DNA of 7,070 nt, taken from contig CALLDA010000237.1 in the NCBI GenBank assembly GCA_937998635.1, positions 1 to 7,070 on the forward strand, written 5' to 3'. The stretch is from an uncultured Pseudomonadales bacterium (GTDB lineage: Bacteria > Pseudomonadota > Gammaproteobacteria > Pseudomonadales > Porticoccaceae). The notes under the pieces were generated by a model. The model was not told the origin of the DNA and did no database searches. It saw only the letters and a list, made by a program, of their open reading frames with translations. This document shows positions 1-6,276 of this stretch, piece by piece. The stretch's first letter is position 1, and each line of letters opens with the position of its first letter. Both the position numbers and the translations under genes were made by a program.

Positions 1-2409
1 GGCCACCTGGATTCCGTAACTCTGGCTTGCGGGGCCATCCTGAACATCGTGAAGAAAGACAATTTGATCCTGATATTCACTGGCTGTTAAGTGAACATTG
101 GCAACTCCAGGTGCACTGTCAGGCATGGTGGTGAGTTCAAAATAATGGGTCGCAAACAAGGTGAAAGCGTGAACCTGTTCAGCCAGGTGGATGCCGCAGG
201 CCCAGGCCAGTGAGAGGCCGTCAAAGGTGCTGGTGCCCCGGCCGATTTCGTCGAGTAAGACCAGGCTTTTGTCGGTGGCATTGTGGAGAATATTGGCGGT
301 CTCGGTCATCTCCACCATAAAGGTGGAGCGCCCTCCGGCGAGATCATCAGACGAACCGATACGGGTAAAAATTCGGTCGACAATGCCAATCGTGGCGGCC
401 TCTGCCGGAACGCTACTGCCCGTGTGAGCAAGCAGAACAATGAGCGCGGCCTGGCGCATATAAGTCGATTTGCCACCCATATTGGGGCCGGTAATAATCA
501 GCATACGCCGTTCGTCATTGAGAATGAGATCGTTAGCCACAAAGGGTGTGTCCTGAACCTGTTCGACCACCGGATGACGCCCGCCGGTGATGGTGATGCC
601 CGGTTTGTCGAGAAGTTCTGGGCGACAAAAATTGAGGCTTATCGCCCGCTCTGCAAGGTTGACCAGGACGTCTAATTCGGCAACAGCTGTAGCGCAATCC
701 TGAAGCGCCTGGAAAGCTTCGTTGAGCTGATCTAGCAATAATTCATAAAGGACTTTCTCACGGGCCAGAGCTCGGCTTTTGGCGCTGAGGGCTTTATCTT
801 CAAAGGTTTTTAGTTCTGGGGTGATGTAACGTTCGGCATTTTTCAGGGTTTGTCTGCGAATATAGCGATCGGGCGCTTCGGCGGATTGATTTTTGCTAAT
901 TTCGATGTAATAGCCATGAACACGGTTGTAGCCGACTTTTAGCGAGGCAATGCCGGTTTCAGCTTTCTCTCTTTCTTCAAGTTCGAGCAGATAAGCGCTG
1001 GCATTGGTGCTTATGCTACGGAGTTCATCCAGCTCGTCATCAAAGCCCTCGGCAATCACGCCGCCCTCACGGATAACTACCGGCGGATTGTCGCAAACCG
1101 CGTGATTGAGCAATGCCACCTGGTCGGGAAAGGTGGAAATATTCTCCTGTAACTTTTTGTTTAGCGGCTCGCTGAGTTCAGTGAGCCAGGTTTGCAATTG
1201 TGGCAGCACAACGAGGGAGTCTCGCAGGCGAATCAGGTCGCGGGGGCGCGCGGAGCGCAGCGCCAGGCGCGTGAGAATGCGCTCCATATCGCCGATATTG
1301 GCCAGGCATTCGCTTAAATCTTCGTAGCGATAATCGTTCTGTAGCTCGGCGATACTCTGTTGCCGCGCAGTGAGAGTTTGTCTATCACGCAAAGGTCGAG
1401 TCAGCCAGCGCCGCAAGAGCCGACCACCCATCGCAGTGTGGGTATTGTCCATGACCCCCAATAAGGTGTGTGCGTGGCTGTTTACGCCGCGGTGTGTGGA
1501 GCTGGCAGAGGTGCTGGTGTCTATTTCGAGATTACGTCGCGTTGCGGCATCGAGAATAACGCTGTCGTCACTGCGGTCATGATGAATAGTACGAATATGG
1601 GGCAGCGCGCTGCGTTGAGTTTCCGACGCATAATTCAACAAGCACCCTGCAGCGCGCAGGGCCAGGGTAAGTTGATGGCAACCAAACCCGGATAGATCGG
1701 CGACAGAAAATTGCTGGCATAGGCTCCTTTGGGCTGAATCAAGATCAAATTCCCAGTCGGGGTGGGTGCGCAAGCTGAGAAACTGCTGCAATTGTCCGGT
1801 CTTAACCAGGGCTTCATTAGCCAGTAATTCAGCGGGTCTCAGGCGCTGTAATTCACCTAGCAAGGCATCGAGTGTGTCTACTTCGAGAATATTGAAGCGG
1901 CCGCTGCTGATGTCGAGGGAGGCTATACCAAAACATCGGCTGGTCTCGGGGTTGTCGCCGTCCGAACCCGGAGGGGAGTCGTGCTTGCCATCTGAAATAA
2001 CTGCGACCAGGAGGCTATCCTGGCGATCATCAAGTAGGGCTTCGTCACTGACCGTGCCGGGCGTCAATACCCGCTTTACCTCGCGCTCAACCGGACCTTT
2101 GCTGGTAGCCGGGTCGCCAGTTTGCTCGCAGATAGCGACGGATTCACCCATCTTAACCAGCCTGGCCAGGTAGTTTTCGGCAGCGTGGTGGGGCACGCCA
2201 GCCATGGGAATCGCCTGGCCGTTAGTTTTACCTCTGGAGGTAAGGGTGACATCGAGCAGGTGAGCGGCCTTTTTGGCATCGTCAAAAAATAGCTCATAGA
2301 AATCACCCATACGATAGAACAGCAAGGTGTCGGGATAATCCGCCTTGATGCGCAGATATTGCCGCATCATCGGCGTATGTTGGCTGGTGGTATTTGAGCG
2401 AGCGGCCAT
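1..2409 (-). CDS. mutS: DNA mismatch repair ATPase MutS (C-terminus cut by window edge)
   Basis: MutS binds base mismatches and small loops in newly replicated DNA and, through ATP-driven clamp formation, recruits MutL. The frame is open from ATG at 2409 to the window edge, giving 803 residues. Visible in order: the mismatch-reading motif G-D-F-Y-E with F37 and E39 (E. coli F36, E38); the connector and core/lever region; Walker A GPNMGGKST at residues 641-649; the ST signature region GSSDDLAGGRSTF from 685; Walker B LLDEIG with D720 and E721; and the ATHYFELT histidine at 755. The ATPase motifs sit about 27 residues later than in E. coli MutS (853 aa). This is explained by hydrophilic insertions near residues 142-157 and 297-313. 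By comparison roughly 75-80 C-terminal residues lie outside the window. No clear Shine-Dalgarno precedes the ATG, but the start fits the family N-terminus. It is transcribed divergently from recA. Confidence 0.98.
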   Translation of the reverse strand, partial: MAARSNTTSQHTPMMRQYLRIKADYPDTLLFYRMGDFYELFFDDAKKAAHLLDVTLTSRGKTNGQAIPMAGVPHHAAENYLARLVKMGESVAICEQTGDPATSKGPVEREVKRVLTPGTVSDEALLDDRQDSLLVAVISDGKHDSPPGSDGDNPETSRCFGIASLDISSGRFNILEVDTLDALLGELQRLRPAELLANEALVKTGQLQQFLSLRTHPDWEFDLDSAQRSLCQQFSVADLSGFGCHQLTLALRAAGCLLNYASETQRSALPHIRTIHHDRSDDSVILDAATRRNLEIDTSTSASSTHRGVNSHAHTLLGVMDNTHTAMGGRLLRRWLTRPLRDRQTLTARQQSIAELQNDYRYEDLSECLANIGDMERILTRLALRSARPRDLIRLRDSLVVLPQLQTWLTELSEPLNKKLQENISTFPDQVALLNHAVCDNPPVVIREGGVIAEGFDDELDELRSISTNASAYLLELEEREKAETGIASLKVGYNRVHGYYIEISKNQSAEAPDRYIRRQTLKNAERYITPELKTFEDKALSAKSRALAREKVLYELLLDQLNEAFQALQDCATAVAELDVLVNLAERAISLNFCRPELLDKPGITITGGRHPVVEQVQDTPFVANDLILNDERRMLIITGPNMGGKSTYMRQAALIVLLAHTGSSVPAEAATIGIVDRIFTRIGSSDDLAGGRSTFMVEMTETANILHNATDKSLVLLDEIGRGTSTFDGLSLAWACGIHLAEQVHAFTLFATHYFELTTMPDSAPGVANVHLTASEYQDQIVFLHDVQDGPASQSYGIQVA

Positions 2410-2427
2410 GTTTGACTGGGCTTATCG

Positions 2428-2456
2428 AGTATTTAGAGCGAAGAATTCTACGTCAA
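2428..2456 (-). promoter_or_regulatory. candidate sigma-70 promoter of mutS
   Basis: Read on the minus strand, TTGACG (-35, 2451-2456, 5 of 6 consensus) is followed after 17 bp by AATACT (-10, 2428-2433, 4 of 6). This would start transcription about 10-15 bases before the mutS ATG, giving a very short leader, which fits the absence of an obvious Shine-Dalgarno. Hexamer matches of this quality arise by chance, so the call rests mainly on position. Confidence 0.35.
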
Positions 2457-2464
2457 GAGCGAAG
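2435..2464. repeat. AGAGCGAAG direct repeat, 21 bp apart
   Basis: Two exact 9-bp copies lie at 2435-2443 and 2456-2464. Their starts are 21 bp apart, two turns of the helix. They overlap the spacer and the upstream edge of the -35 element of the candidate mutS promoter. The core AGAGCGA recurs at 2584-2590. This could be an operator, but the protein is unknown and chance is not excluded. Confidence 0.4.
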
Positions 2465-2577
2465 CTTAAAACATATCAACCAGGAATCTGGTATTTTTCA
2501 TGACAGTGCTCTATGTTAGATGTTCGTGTGGCAATGGAGCGCTAACATTAATCTAGTCAACAGGGCTGCTAGTATTG

Positions 2578-2590
2578 TCGCTCAGAGCGA
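2578..2590. repeat. 13-bp perfect palindrome next to the recA promoter
   Basis: TCGCTCAGAGCGA has two 6-bp arms around a single A. It directly abuts TTGCCT (2591-2596), a possible -35 element of recA. It could be an additional operator. It is not a LexA site, and no known regulator is recognised. Confidence 0.35.
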
Positions 2591-2633
2591 TTGCCTAAAC
2601 CGAACATAAGGCTGTATAGTTATACAGTATAGC
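2591..2633 (+). promoter_or_regulatory. recA promoter region overlapping the LexA box
   Basis: Two readings are possible. One is TTGCCT (2591-2596), an 18-bp spacer and TATAGT (2615-2620), where the -10 lies inside the LexA box. The other copies the E. coli recA layout, with TATAGC (2628-2633) immediately after the box as -10 but only a poor -35 (around 2605-2610). In both, bound LexA would block RNA polymerase. Either start gives a leader of roughly 170-190 nt, long for recA. Confidence 0.55.
2612..2627. promoter_or_regulatory. LexA-binding SOS box of recA
   Basis: CTGTATAGTTATACAG matches the gammaproteobacterial LexA consensus CTGT-N8-ACAG exactly. It is an inverted repeat with 7-bp arms (CTGTATA/TATACAG) around a 2-bp centre. 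It lies about 190 bp before the recA ATG and overlaps the probable promoter, as in E. coli. It predicts repression by LexA and induction on DNA damage through RecA-stimulated LexA self-cleavage. No other CTGT-N8-ACAG site was noticed in the window. Confidence 0.93.
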
Positions 2634-2690
2634 GGTCTTGCTCTGAAGCTCTCGTTTACAGGTGTTGGTGACATGTTAATTTTGGTGAGC

Positions 2691-2795
2691 GGCAGTTTAA
2701 TAAGTGGCAGAGTTTGATAAAGCACGATTTAATATGGCACGACGCAATACGGCACGAGTTAATACAATACAAGTCAATACAGCACGACTTGATTC
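2691..2795 (+). repeat. degenerate 15-bp tandem repeat array in the recA leader
   Basis: Five clear 15-bp units start at 2721, 2736, 2751, 2766 and 2781, with approximate consensus GGCACGANTTAATAC. Two weaker units at the same 15-bp spacing start at 2691 and 2706. Units 2736 and 2751 are closest to each other (12 of 15 bases), while 2766 is the most diverged of the five. The array fills the space between the recA promoter and its Shine-Dalgarno. The period is 1.4 helical turns, so the units do not fall on one face of the helix, but it is a multiple of three. In one frame the units from 2707 on read as an open chain of pentapeptides. It may be a diverged minisatellite, a leader peptide gene, or both. 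Confidence 0.8.
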
Positions 2796-2805
2796 AACCA
2801 TGTAG
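2704..2805 (+). CDS. possible 33-residue leader ORF of pentapeptide repeats before recA
   Basis: A frame opening with GTG at 2704 (or ATG at 2734, giving 23 residues) runs to TAG at 2803-2805. It encodes six consecutive five-residue units: AEFDK, ARFNM, ARRNT, ARVNT, IQVNT and ARLDS, then Thr-Met. The pattern is Ala-Arg-(mostly hydrophobic)-Asn/Asp-Thr. The TAG stop overlaps the recA Shine-Dalgarno and lies 11 bases before the recA ATG, the layout expected for translational coupling or a leader peptide. Against it: neither start has a good Shine-Dalgarno, the weak repeat unit at 2691 contains stops in this frame, and any 15-bp tandem repeat lacking a stop gives a periodic peptide automatically. 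No known family is recognised, so coding is unproven. Confidence 0.22.
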   Translation: MAEFDKARFNMARRNTARVNTIQVNTARLDSTM

Positions 2806-2808
2806 GAG
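2804..2808 (+). promoter_or_regulatory. recA Shine-Dalgarno deciding the ATG start
   Basis: AGGAG is followed after 8 bases by ATG at 2817. An upstream in-frame GTG at 2808 overlaps the last base of this motif and so cannot be served by it. The start is therefore ATG 2817, giving the N-terminus MDPNKEKALQ, which aligns with the pseudomonad RecA N-terminus. Confidence 0.85.
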
Positions 2809-2816
2809 TGAGTTCA

Positions 2817-3866
2817 ATGGATCCAAATAAGGAAAAGGCATTACAGGCGGCACTTGGCCAAATAGAAAGACAGTTTGGTAAAGGCACTGTTATGCGCATG
2901 GGAGACAGGGAACACGTCGCTATACCTAGTATTTCAACCGGTTCACTGGGCCTCGATATCGCCCTCGGCATTGGTGGTTTACCGAAGGGGCGGGTAGTCG
3001 AGATCTACGGGCCGGAATCATCGGGTAAAACCACCCTGACCCTGTCAGTGATCGCTGAGGCACAAAAGCAGGGCGGTACCTGTGCTTTTATCGATGCTGA
3101 GCATGCGCTGGATCCGATTTATGCTGAAAAACTTGGTGTTAATGTCGATGACTTGATGCTGTCGCAACCGGACACTGGCGAGCAAGCTCTTGAAGTCACC
3201 GATATGCTGGTGCGCTCTGGAGCTATCGACGTGTTAGTGATTGATTCTGTGGCTGCCTTAACGCCACGGGCCGAAATTGAAGGTGATATGGGCGATACCC
3301 ATGTCGGCCTGCAAGCGCGTTTGATGTCCCAGGCTTTGCGTAAACTCACCGGTAATATCAAAAACTCCAACTGTCTGGTCATTTTCATCAATCAGATCCG
3401 TATGAAGATCGGCGTTATGTTTGGTAGTCCTGAAACCACCACTGGCGGTAATGCCCTGAAGTTTTACTCGTCTGTACGTCTTGATATTCGCCGTATCGGT
3501 GCAGTGAAAGAAGGGGACGAAGTCGTTGGTAATGAGACCCGCGTCAAAGTGGTTAAAAACAAGGTTGCGCCGCCGTTCAGGCAAGCCGAATTCCAGATTC
3601 TTTATGGCACAGGTATTAATAGTAATGGCGAGATTATCGATCTAGGTGTCAAATGCGATTTAATTAACAAGGCGGGTTCCTGGTATTCCTATCAGGGTGA
3701 AAAAATAGGTCAGGGTAAGGCAAATGCCTGTCAGTATCTGGTCGAGAATCCCGAGTTTTCAGCGGAGCTTGAAGGCCTTATTCGTCAGCAGTTGATGGGC
3801 GACCTCCCCGAACCCAGTGTTGAAGAGGAGTTGGAGGTTCAGGAAGAACCGGATGAGATGGAATAA
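2817..3866 (+). CDS. recA: recombinase RecA
   Basis: RecA forms ATP-dependent filaments on single-stranded DNA, carries out homologous pairing and strand exchange, and triggers LexA self-cleavage in the SOS response. The protein has 349 residues, close to the usual 345-355. Visible: the N-terminal helix for subunit packing (residues 1-30), Walker A GPESSGKT at 65-72, the catalytic glutamate in DAEHALDP (E95, E. coli E96), Walker B VLVIDS with D143, DNA loop L1 around 155-162, loop L2 around 196-211 (MKIGVMFGSPETTTGG), the KAGSWYSYQGEKIGQG segment of the C-terminal domain, and an acidic tail (336-349) that in the family restrains DNA binding. All key residues are intact. It is controlled by the LexA box at 2612. 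No convincing terminator follows, so read-through into the next gene is likely. No sign of an intein or frameshift. Confidence 0.99.
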   Translation: MDPNKEKALQAALGQIERQFGKGTVMRMGDREHVAIPSISTGSLGLDIALGIGGLPKGRVVEIYGPESSGKTTLTLSVIAEAQKQGGTCAFIDAEHALDPIYAEKLGVNVDDLMLSQPDTGEQALEVTDMLVRSGAIDVLVIDSVAALTPRAEIEGDMGDTHVGLQARLMSQALRKLTGNIKNSNCLVIFINQIRMKIGVMFGSPETTTGGNALKFYSSVRLDIRRIGAVKEGDEVVGNETRVKVVKNKVAPPFRQAEFQILYGTGINSNGEIIDLGVKCDLINKAGSWYSYQGEKIGQGKANACQYLVENPEFSAELEGLIRQQLMGDLPEPSVEEELEVQEEPDEME

Positions 3867-3971
3867 TCCCGGCCTTATTTCAATCTGAGCGTTGTTAGGT
3901 TGAGTGCCGCTGACCAAGTCTCGCCGGATGAGATAACAAATACTGCCAGGTGAGATAAACAGGTAAGAAAT

Positions 3972-4619
3972 ATGGATGCGTATCAAGAGCTGATGACAAC
4001 CCTGGCACTGGTGATGGGAGTCGGTTGGGCCAGTGGCATCAATCTTTATGCGGCAATGGCGGTGCTCGGTTTCACGGGCATGAGCGGCCATCTGGATTTA
4101 CCGCCTGATTTACAGGTTCTGGAAAACCCATTGTTGATCGGTACGGCCTGCTTCATGTACGTGGTCGAGTTTTTCGCCGATAAAACCCCGGGCATCGATA
4201 CCGCCTGGGATACTATGCATACCTTTATTCGTATTCCCGCTGGTGCCCTGCTGGCCGCTGGGGCGGTCGGTGATGTTACCCCCGCTCTTCAAATTGGCGC
4301 TGGTTTATTGGGTGGCTCTTTTGCCACGGGCAGTCATTTTACAAAGGCTTCATCGCGGGTACTGATTAATACCAGCCCTGAGCCATTTTCCAATTGGGGA
4401 GCCTCCATCACTGAAGATCTGCTGGTCTTCGGTGGACTTTGGGCGATGCTTAATCATCCCTGGTTATTTGTGGCCGGGATGATCGTCTTTATTCTCCTGG
4501 TTATCTGGTTACTACCAAAAATCTGGCGACTTATGCGGGCGGTGTTTTCACGTATCGGTCGATGGCTGGGTTTGGTAAAAGAACCGCCAGAAAGCTCTTC
4601 TTCTGAGGCCCCCTCCTAA
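3972..4619 (+). CDS. DUF4126-like integral membrane protein of unknown function
   Basis: The 215-residue protein resembles the DUF4126 family by recall of its hallmark segments: WASGINLYAAMAVLGF near residues 19-34, EFFADKTPGIDTAWD at 66-80 and HTFIRIPAGALLAAGA at 83-98. The function of the family is not known. Hydrophobic stretches suggest membrane segments at about 10-34, 52-68, 88-120 (one long or two short), 148-160 and 164-182. A basic amphipathic stretch (183-203) and a Ser/Glu-rich tail follow, so it should sit in the inner membrane. AGGTAAG at 3961-3967 is a modest Shine-Dalgarno close to the ATG. It lies 105 bp after recA and 122 bp before recX on the same strand, an uncommon insertion between two genes that are often adjacent. 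No promoter of its own was found. A link to the SOS response is inferred from position only. Confidence 0.88.
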   Translation: MDAYQELMTTLALVMGVGWASGINLYAAMAVLGFTGMSGHLDLPPDLQVLENPLLIGTACFMYVVEFFADKTPGIDTAWDTMHTFIRIPAGALLAAGAVGDVTPALQIGAGLLGGSFATGSHFTKASSRVLINTSPEPFSNWGASITEDLLVFGGLWAMLNHPWLFVAGMIVFILLVIWLLPKIWRLMRAVFSRIGRWLGLVKEPPESSSSEAPS

Positions 4620-4637
4620 ACCTGGTGTTCCACCGGT
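4620..4637 (+). terminator. weak hairpin after the DUF4126 gene
   Basis: ACC-T-GGTG, a TTC loop and CACCGGT can pair as 7 bp with one bulged T, directly after the stop codon. No T-run follows, so it is a poor intrinsic terminator. It may only be a processing or mRNA-end structure, and recX could still be read through from upstream. Confidence 0.25.
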
Positions 4638-4741
4638 ATTCAATGCTGTTCAAAATAAATCTTTGACCGTGCTTTGTTGGCTATATCCGGTACCAAATGC
4701 CCTAAGCTAAATCACTTATTCGGCTCGGAAATACTATTTCA

Positions 4742-5242
4742 ATGGATCAGCCTGAGACACCTGAGGTGCCTGAAACGCCCACGCCTGTGACGTCGGCGAG
4801 CATGCGTCTAAAAGCGATGGATTTATTGGCGCGGCGAGAGTACTCCCGTTATGAGCTAAGCGATAAATTGACTACCAAACTTGCTTTAGGTGGTGAGCAC
4901 ATGGATACCCTGGAGGCCGTGCTTGATCGCTTGATAGCGGATGGCCTTTTATCGGATGAGCGTTTCGCCGAAGCACTGGTGAGATCGAAACTTCATAAAG
5001 GCCAGGGCCCCCGGCGCATTGCTCAGGACTTGTATAAGCGCGGTGTTAGCGCCGAACTGGCATCATCTGCGTTGCAGGAGTGCGGTGCAGATTGGTATGA
5101 GCTGGTGGTGGCTGTTACCAATAAGAAATATGGTCTCGAGCCAGCCGTAGACATGAAAGAGAAAGCCAGGCGTTCGCGCTTTCTGCAATACCGGGGCTTT
5201 AGTGCCGAGCATATTGCTCATGCCTTAAGTTATAAGTTATAA
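4742..5242 (+). CDS. recX: regulatory protein RecX
   Basis: RecX binds RecA filaments and limits their extension and RecA ATPase/co-protease activity. The 166 residues equal the length of E. coli RecX and show its arrangement of three-helix repeats: MRLKAMDLLARREYSRYEL (21-39), the GLLSDERFAEALVRSKLHKGQGPRRI region (68-93), LYKRGVSAELASSAL (97-111), the KKYG motif (128-131) and RFLQYRGFSAEHI (146-158). The first 20 residues are acidic and rich in Pro-Glu-Thr. They may be a disordered tail, or translation may begin at the internal ATG at 4801 (residue 21), since the Shine-Dalgarno before 4742 is weak (CGGAAA). It is on the recA strand but separated from recA by the DUF4126 gene. No LexA box of its own is seen. 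It converges with the hydrolase gene, leaving a 23-bp gap. Confidence 0.96.
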   Translation: MDQPETPEVPETPTPVTSASMRLKAMDLLARREYSRYELSDKLTTKLALGGEHMDTLEAVLDRLIADGLLSDERFAEALVRSKLHKGQGPRRIAQDLYKRGVSAELASSALQECGADWYELVVAVTNKKYGLEPAVDMKEKARRSRFLQYRGFSAEHIAHALSYKL

Positions 5243-5247
5243 GTTAT
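5227..5247 (+). repeat. three tandem AAGTTAT heptamers spanning the recX stop
   Basis: Exact copies lie at 5227-5233, 5234-5240 and 5241-5247, covering the last codons and the TAA stop (5240-5242) of recX. The period is not a multiple of three. Even so, deletion of one copy would leave the same protein ending in SYKL with TAG as stop. Changes in copy number by replication slippage would be nearly neutral. Confidence 0.9.
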
Positions 5248-5265
5248 AGCTGCTGAGTAGTCGGC

Positions 5266-6276
5266 TTAAGTAGTTGGGCCAGGCGGGAGATATTGGTTAA
5301 AATAATTAACCATGCGTCCCTCAACCCAGCTTTCCAGTCGTTTGTTTTTAAGAAAACCGCAATGACCGCCGTAGCTCAATAAGTCAATTTCCAGTTTTTC
5401 AGATGCTGGGATTAGAGCCAGGTCTTTGGCGGGAATAATAGGGTCATCCCGACTGGTCACCAGTAGGGCTGGAATGTCGAGATCACTGAGGCACTGCCCA
5501 GTAAGTGCATAAGCGGCGAAATAAGCCCCGGGCGTCGAGTGTGGTGTGTGTTCAGGAATAAAAAATCGATTGATATCCGCCAGATTCTTACAACGGTTTA
5601 AGGTCGGCCCGTAATTTAGCTCGGGAAAATAAGCGAGTTTGGATTGCAGGGAGTTGCGCCATTTTTTAAAGAAATAGAACTGGTAGGGTGACCAGGGCTT
5701 TTCAAGAATGGTCATAGTGACGGCAGGATCCAGGGGTGGGCAAATAGCCATCGCGGCGTTTATGTTTAAAGCGACTCCGCTGTCAGCGGCGATGCGTAGG
5801 GCAAAGTTTCCGCCCAGAGAGTAGCCCGCTAAAAAGCAGCTTGAAGGACTATATTTTTCAGTAATGGCGGCTATCGCCCTAGTGATTTCCTGTGTCAGTG
5901 TGGCATTAAACAGGGCCTGGTTGAGATGCAGGCTTGGGCCGTGATCCCTCATGTTAAGTCGAAATACATCGTAACCAGCATTAAGCAAGGTGTGCGTAGC
6001 GGTCAACATGTAGCTTGAGTCGAAACTGCCTTCCCAGCCATGAATGAGTATAATCATGGCCGATGGCTTGCCTGCCCCGGTGAGTTTCTGTGCGCTTGAT
6101 GAGCGATTATAAGCACCAATTAATTGAACACCTTCACCGCAATCGATGATTTGAACCTGGGCACTATTATTAACCCTTTGTATGCCAGCTTGTGCTAATT
6201 TATTACGCAAGCTGGAACCATTGAGGATGGTCTGCAAATGACCGCTTCGTAAGGGAAATGGCGGTTTGAAGGTCAC
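5266..6276 (-). CDS. YheT-like alpha/beta hydrolase
   Basis: The 336-residue protein is a cytosolic alpha/beta hydrolase of the YheT/COG0429 group, whose physiological substrate is uncertain (esterase-like). Visible: the family N-terminus FKPPFPLRSGHLQTI, the oxyanion-hole segment ILIHGWEGS (76-84), RLNMRDHG (106-113), the nucleophile elbow GYSLGGN with S153, the acid in SRDDPIIP (D278 likely), and the histidine in GGHCGF (H305). The triad is complete, and no signal peptide or membrane segment is evident. The start is GTG at 6276, which puts the conserved FKPP-HLQT block at the very N-terminus as in homologues. A GGGA Shine-Dalgarno lies 6 bases upstream. Both fall in a hairpin (6274-6296) that could limit initiation. 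It converges with recX and diverges from the M23 peptidase gene. Confidence 0.93.
   Translation of the reverse strand: MTFKPPFPLRSGHLQTILNGSSLRNKLAQAGIQRVNNSAQVQIIDCGEGVQLIGAYNRSSSAQKLTGAGKPSAMIILIHGWEGSFDSSYMLTATHTLLNAGYDVFRLNMRDHGPSLHLNQALFNATLTQEITRAIAAITEKYSPSSCFLAGYSLGGNFALRIAADSGVALNINAAMAICPPLDPAVTMTILEKPWSPYQFYFFKKWRNSLQSKLAYFPELNYGPTLNRCKNLADINRFFIPEHTPHSTPGAYFAAYALTGQCLSDLDIPALLVTSRDDPIIPAKDLALIPASEKLEIDLLSYGGHCGFLKNKRLESWVEGRMVNYFNQYLPPGPTT

Larger units (their letters stand above)
2410..2807. other. divergent mutS/recA intergenic control region
   Basis: This 398-bp gap separates the divergent mutS and recA starts and is unusually long for a recA leader. From left to right it holds a candidate mutS promoter with repeated AGAGCGAAG, a stretch around 2465-2577 with nothing convincing, a 13-bp palindrome, the LexA box with the recA promoter, and the 15-bp repeat array that runs up to the recA Shine-Dalgarno. 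A weak second recA promoter is possible, TTTACA at 2655-2660 with TTAATT at 2677-2682 (16-bp spacer). It would be independent of the LexA box. No cinA gene, which precedes recA in pseudomonads, is present here. Confidence 0.8.

Noticed and set aside
2479..2499. Terminator-like hairpin ACCAG-GAAT-CTGGT followed by ATTTTT on the plus strand
   Set aside because: The stem is only 5 bp and no plus-strand gene lies upstream for it to terminate.
2673..2717. A 14-codon ORF (ATG at 2673) in the recA leader
   Set aside because: Very short, only a weak GGTG upstream, and no repeat or family signal supports it.
2691..2795. CRISPR array or origin iterons as an explanation of the 15-bp repeats
   Set aside because: Units are directly adjacent without spacers and too short for CRISPR. 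No replication initiator gene or DnaA boxes were seen nearby.
2808..2816. GTG at 2808 as the recA start, adding three residues
   Set aside because: The codon overlaps the AGGAG Shine-Dalgarno itself, while ATG at 2817 has ideal spacing and matches the RecA N-terminus.
2774..2971. 65-residue minus-strand ORF over the recA start
   Set aside because: It is a shadow of recA and the repeat array, with no family resemblance.
3258..3584. 108-residue minus-strand ORF inside recA
   Set aside because: It lies wholly within the well-supported recA frame and resembles no known protein.
3929..3958. TGAGATAA repeated 22 bp apart between recA and the DUF4126 gene
   Set aside because: Short, low-complexity match with no promoter or other context; probably chance.
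4663..4687. TTGACC and TATATC as a promoter for recX
   Set aside because: The spacer is only 13 bp, too short for a sigma-70 promoter.
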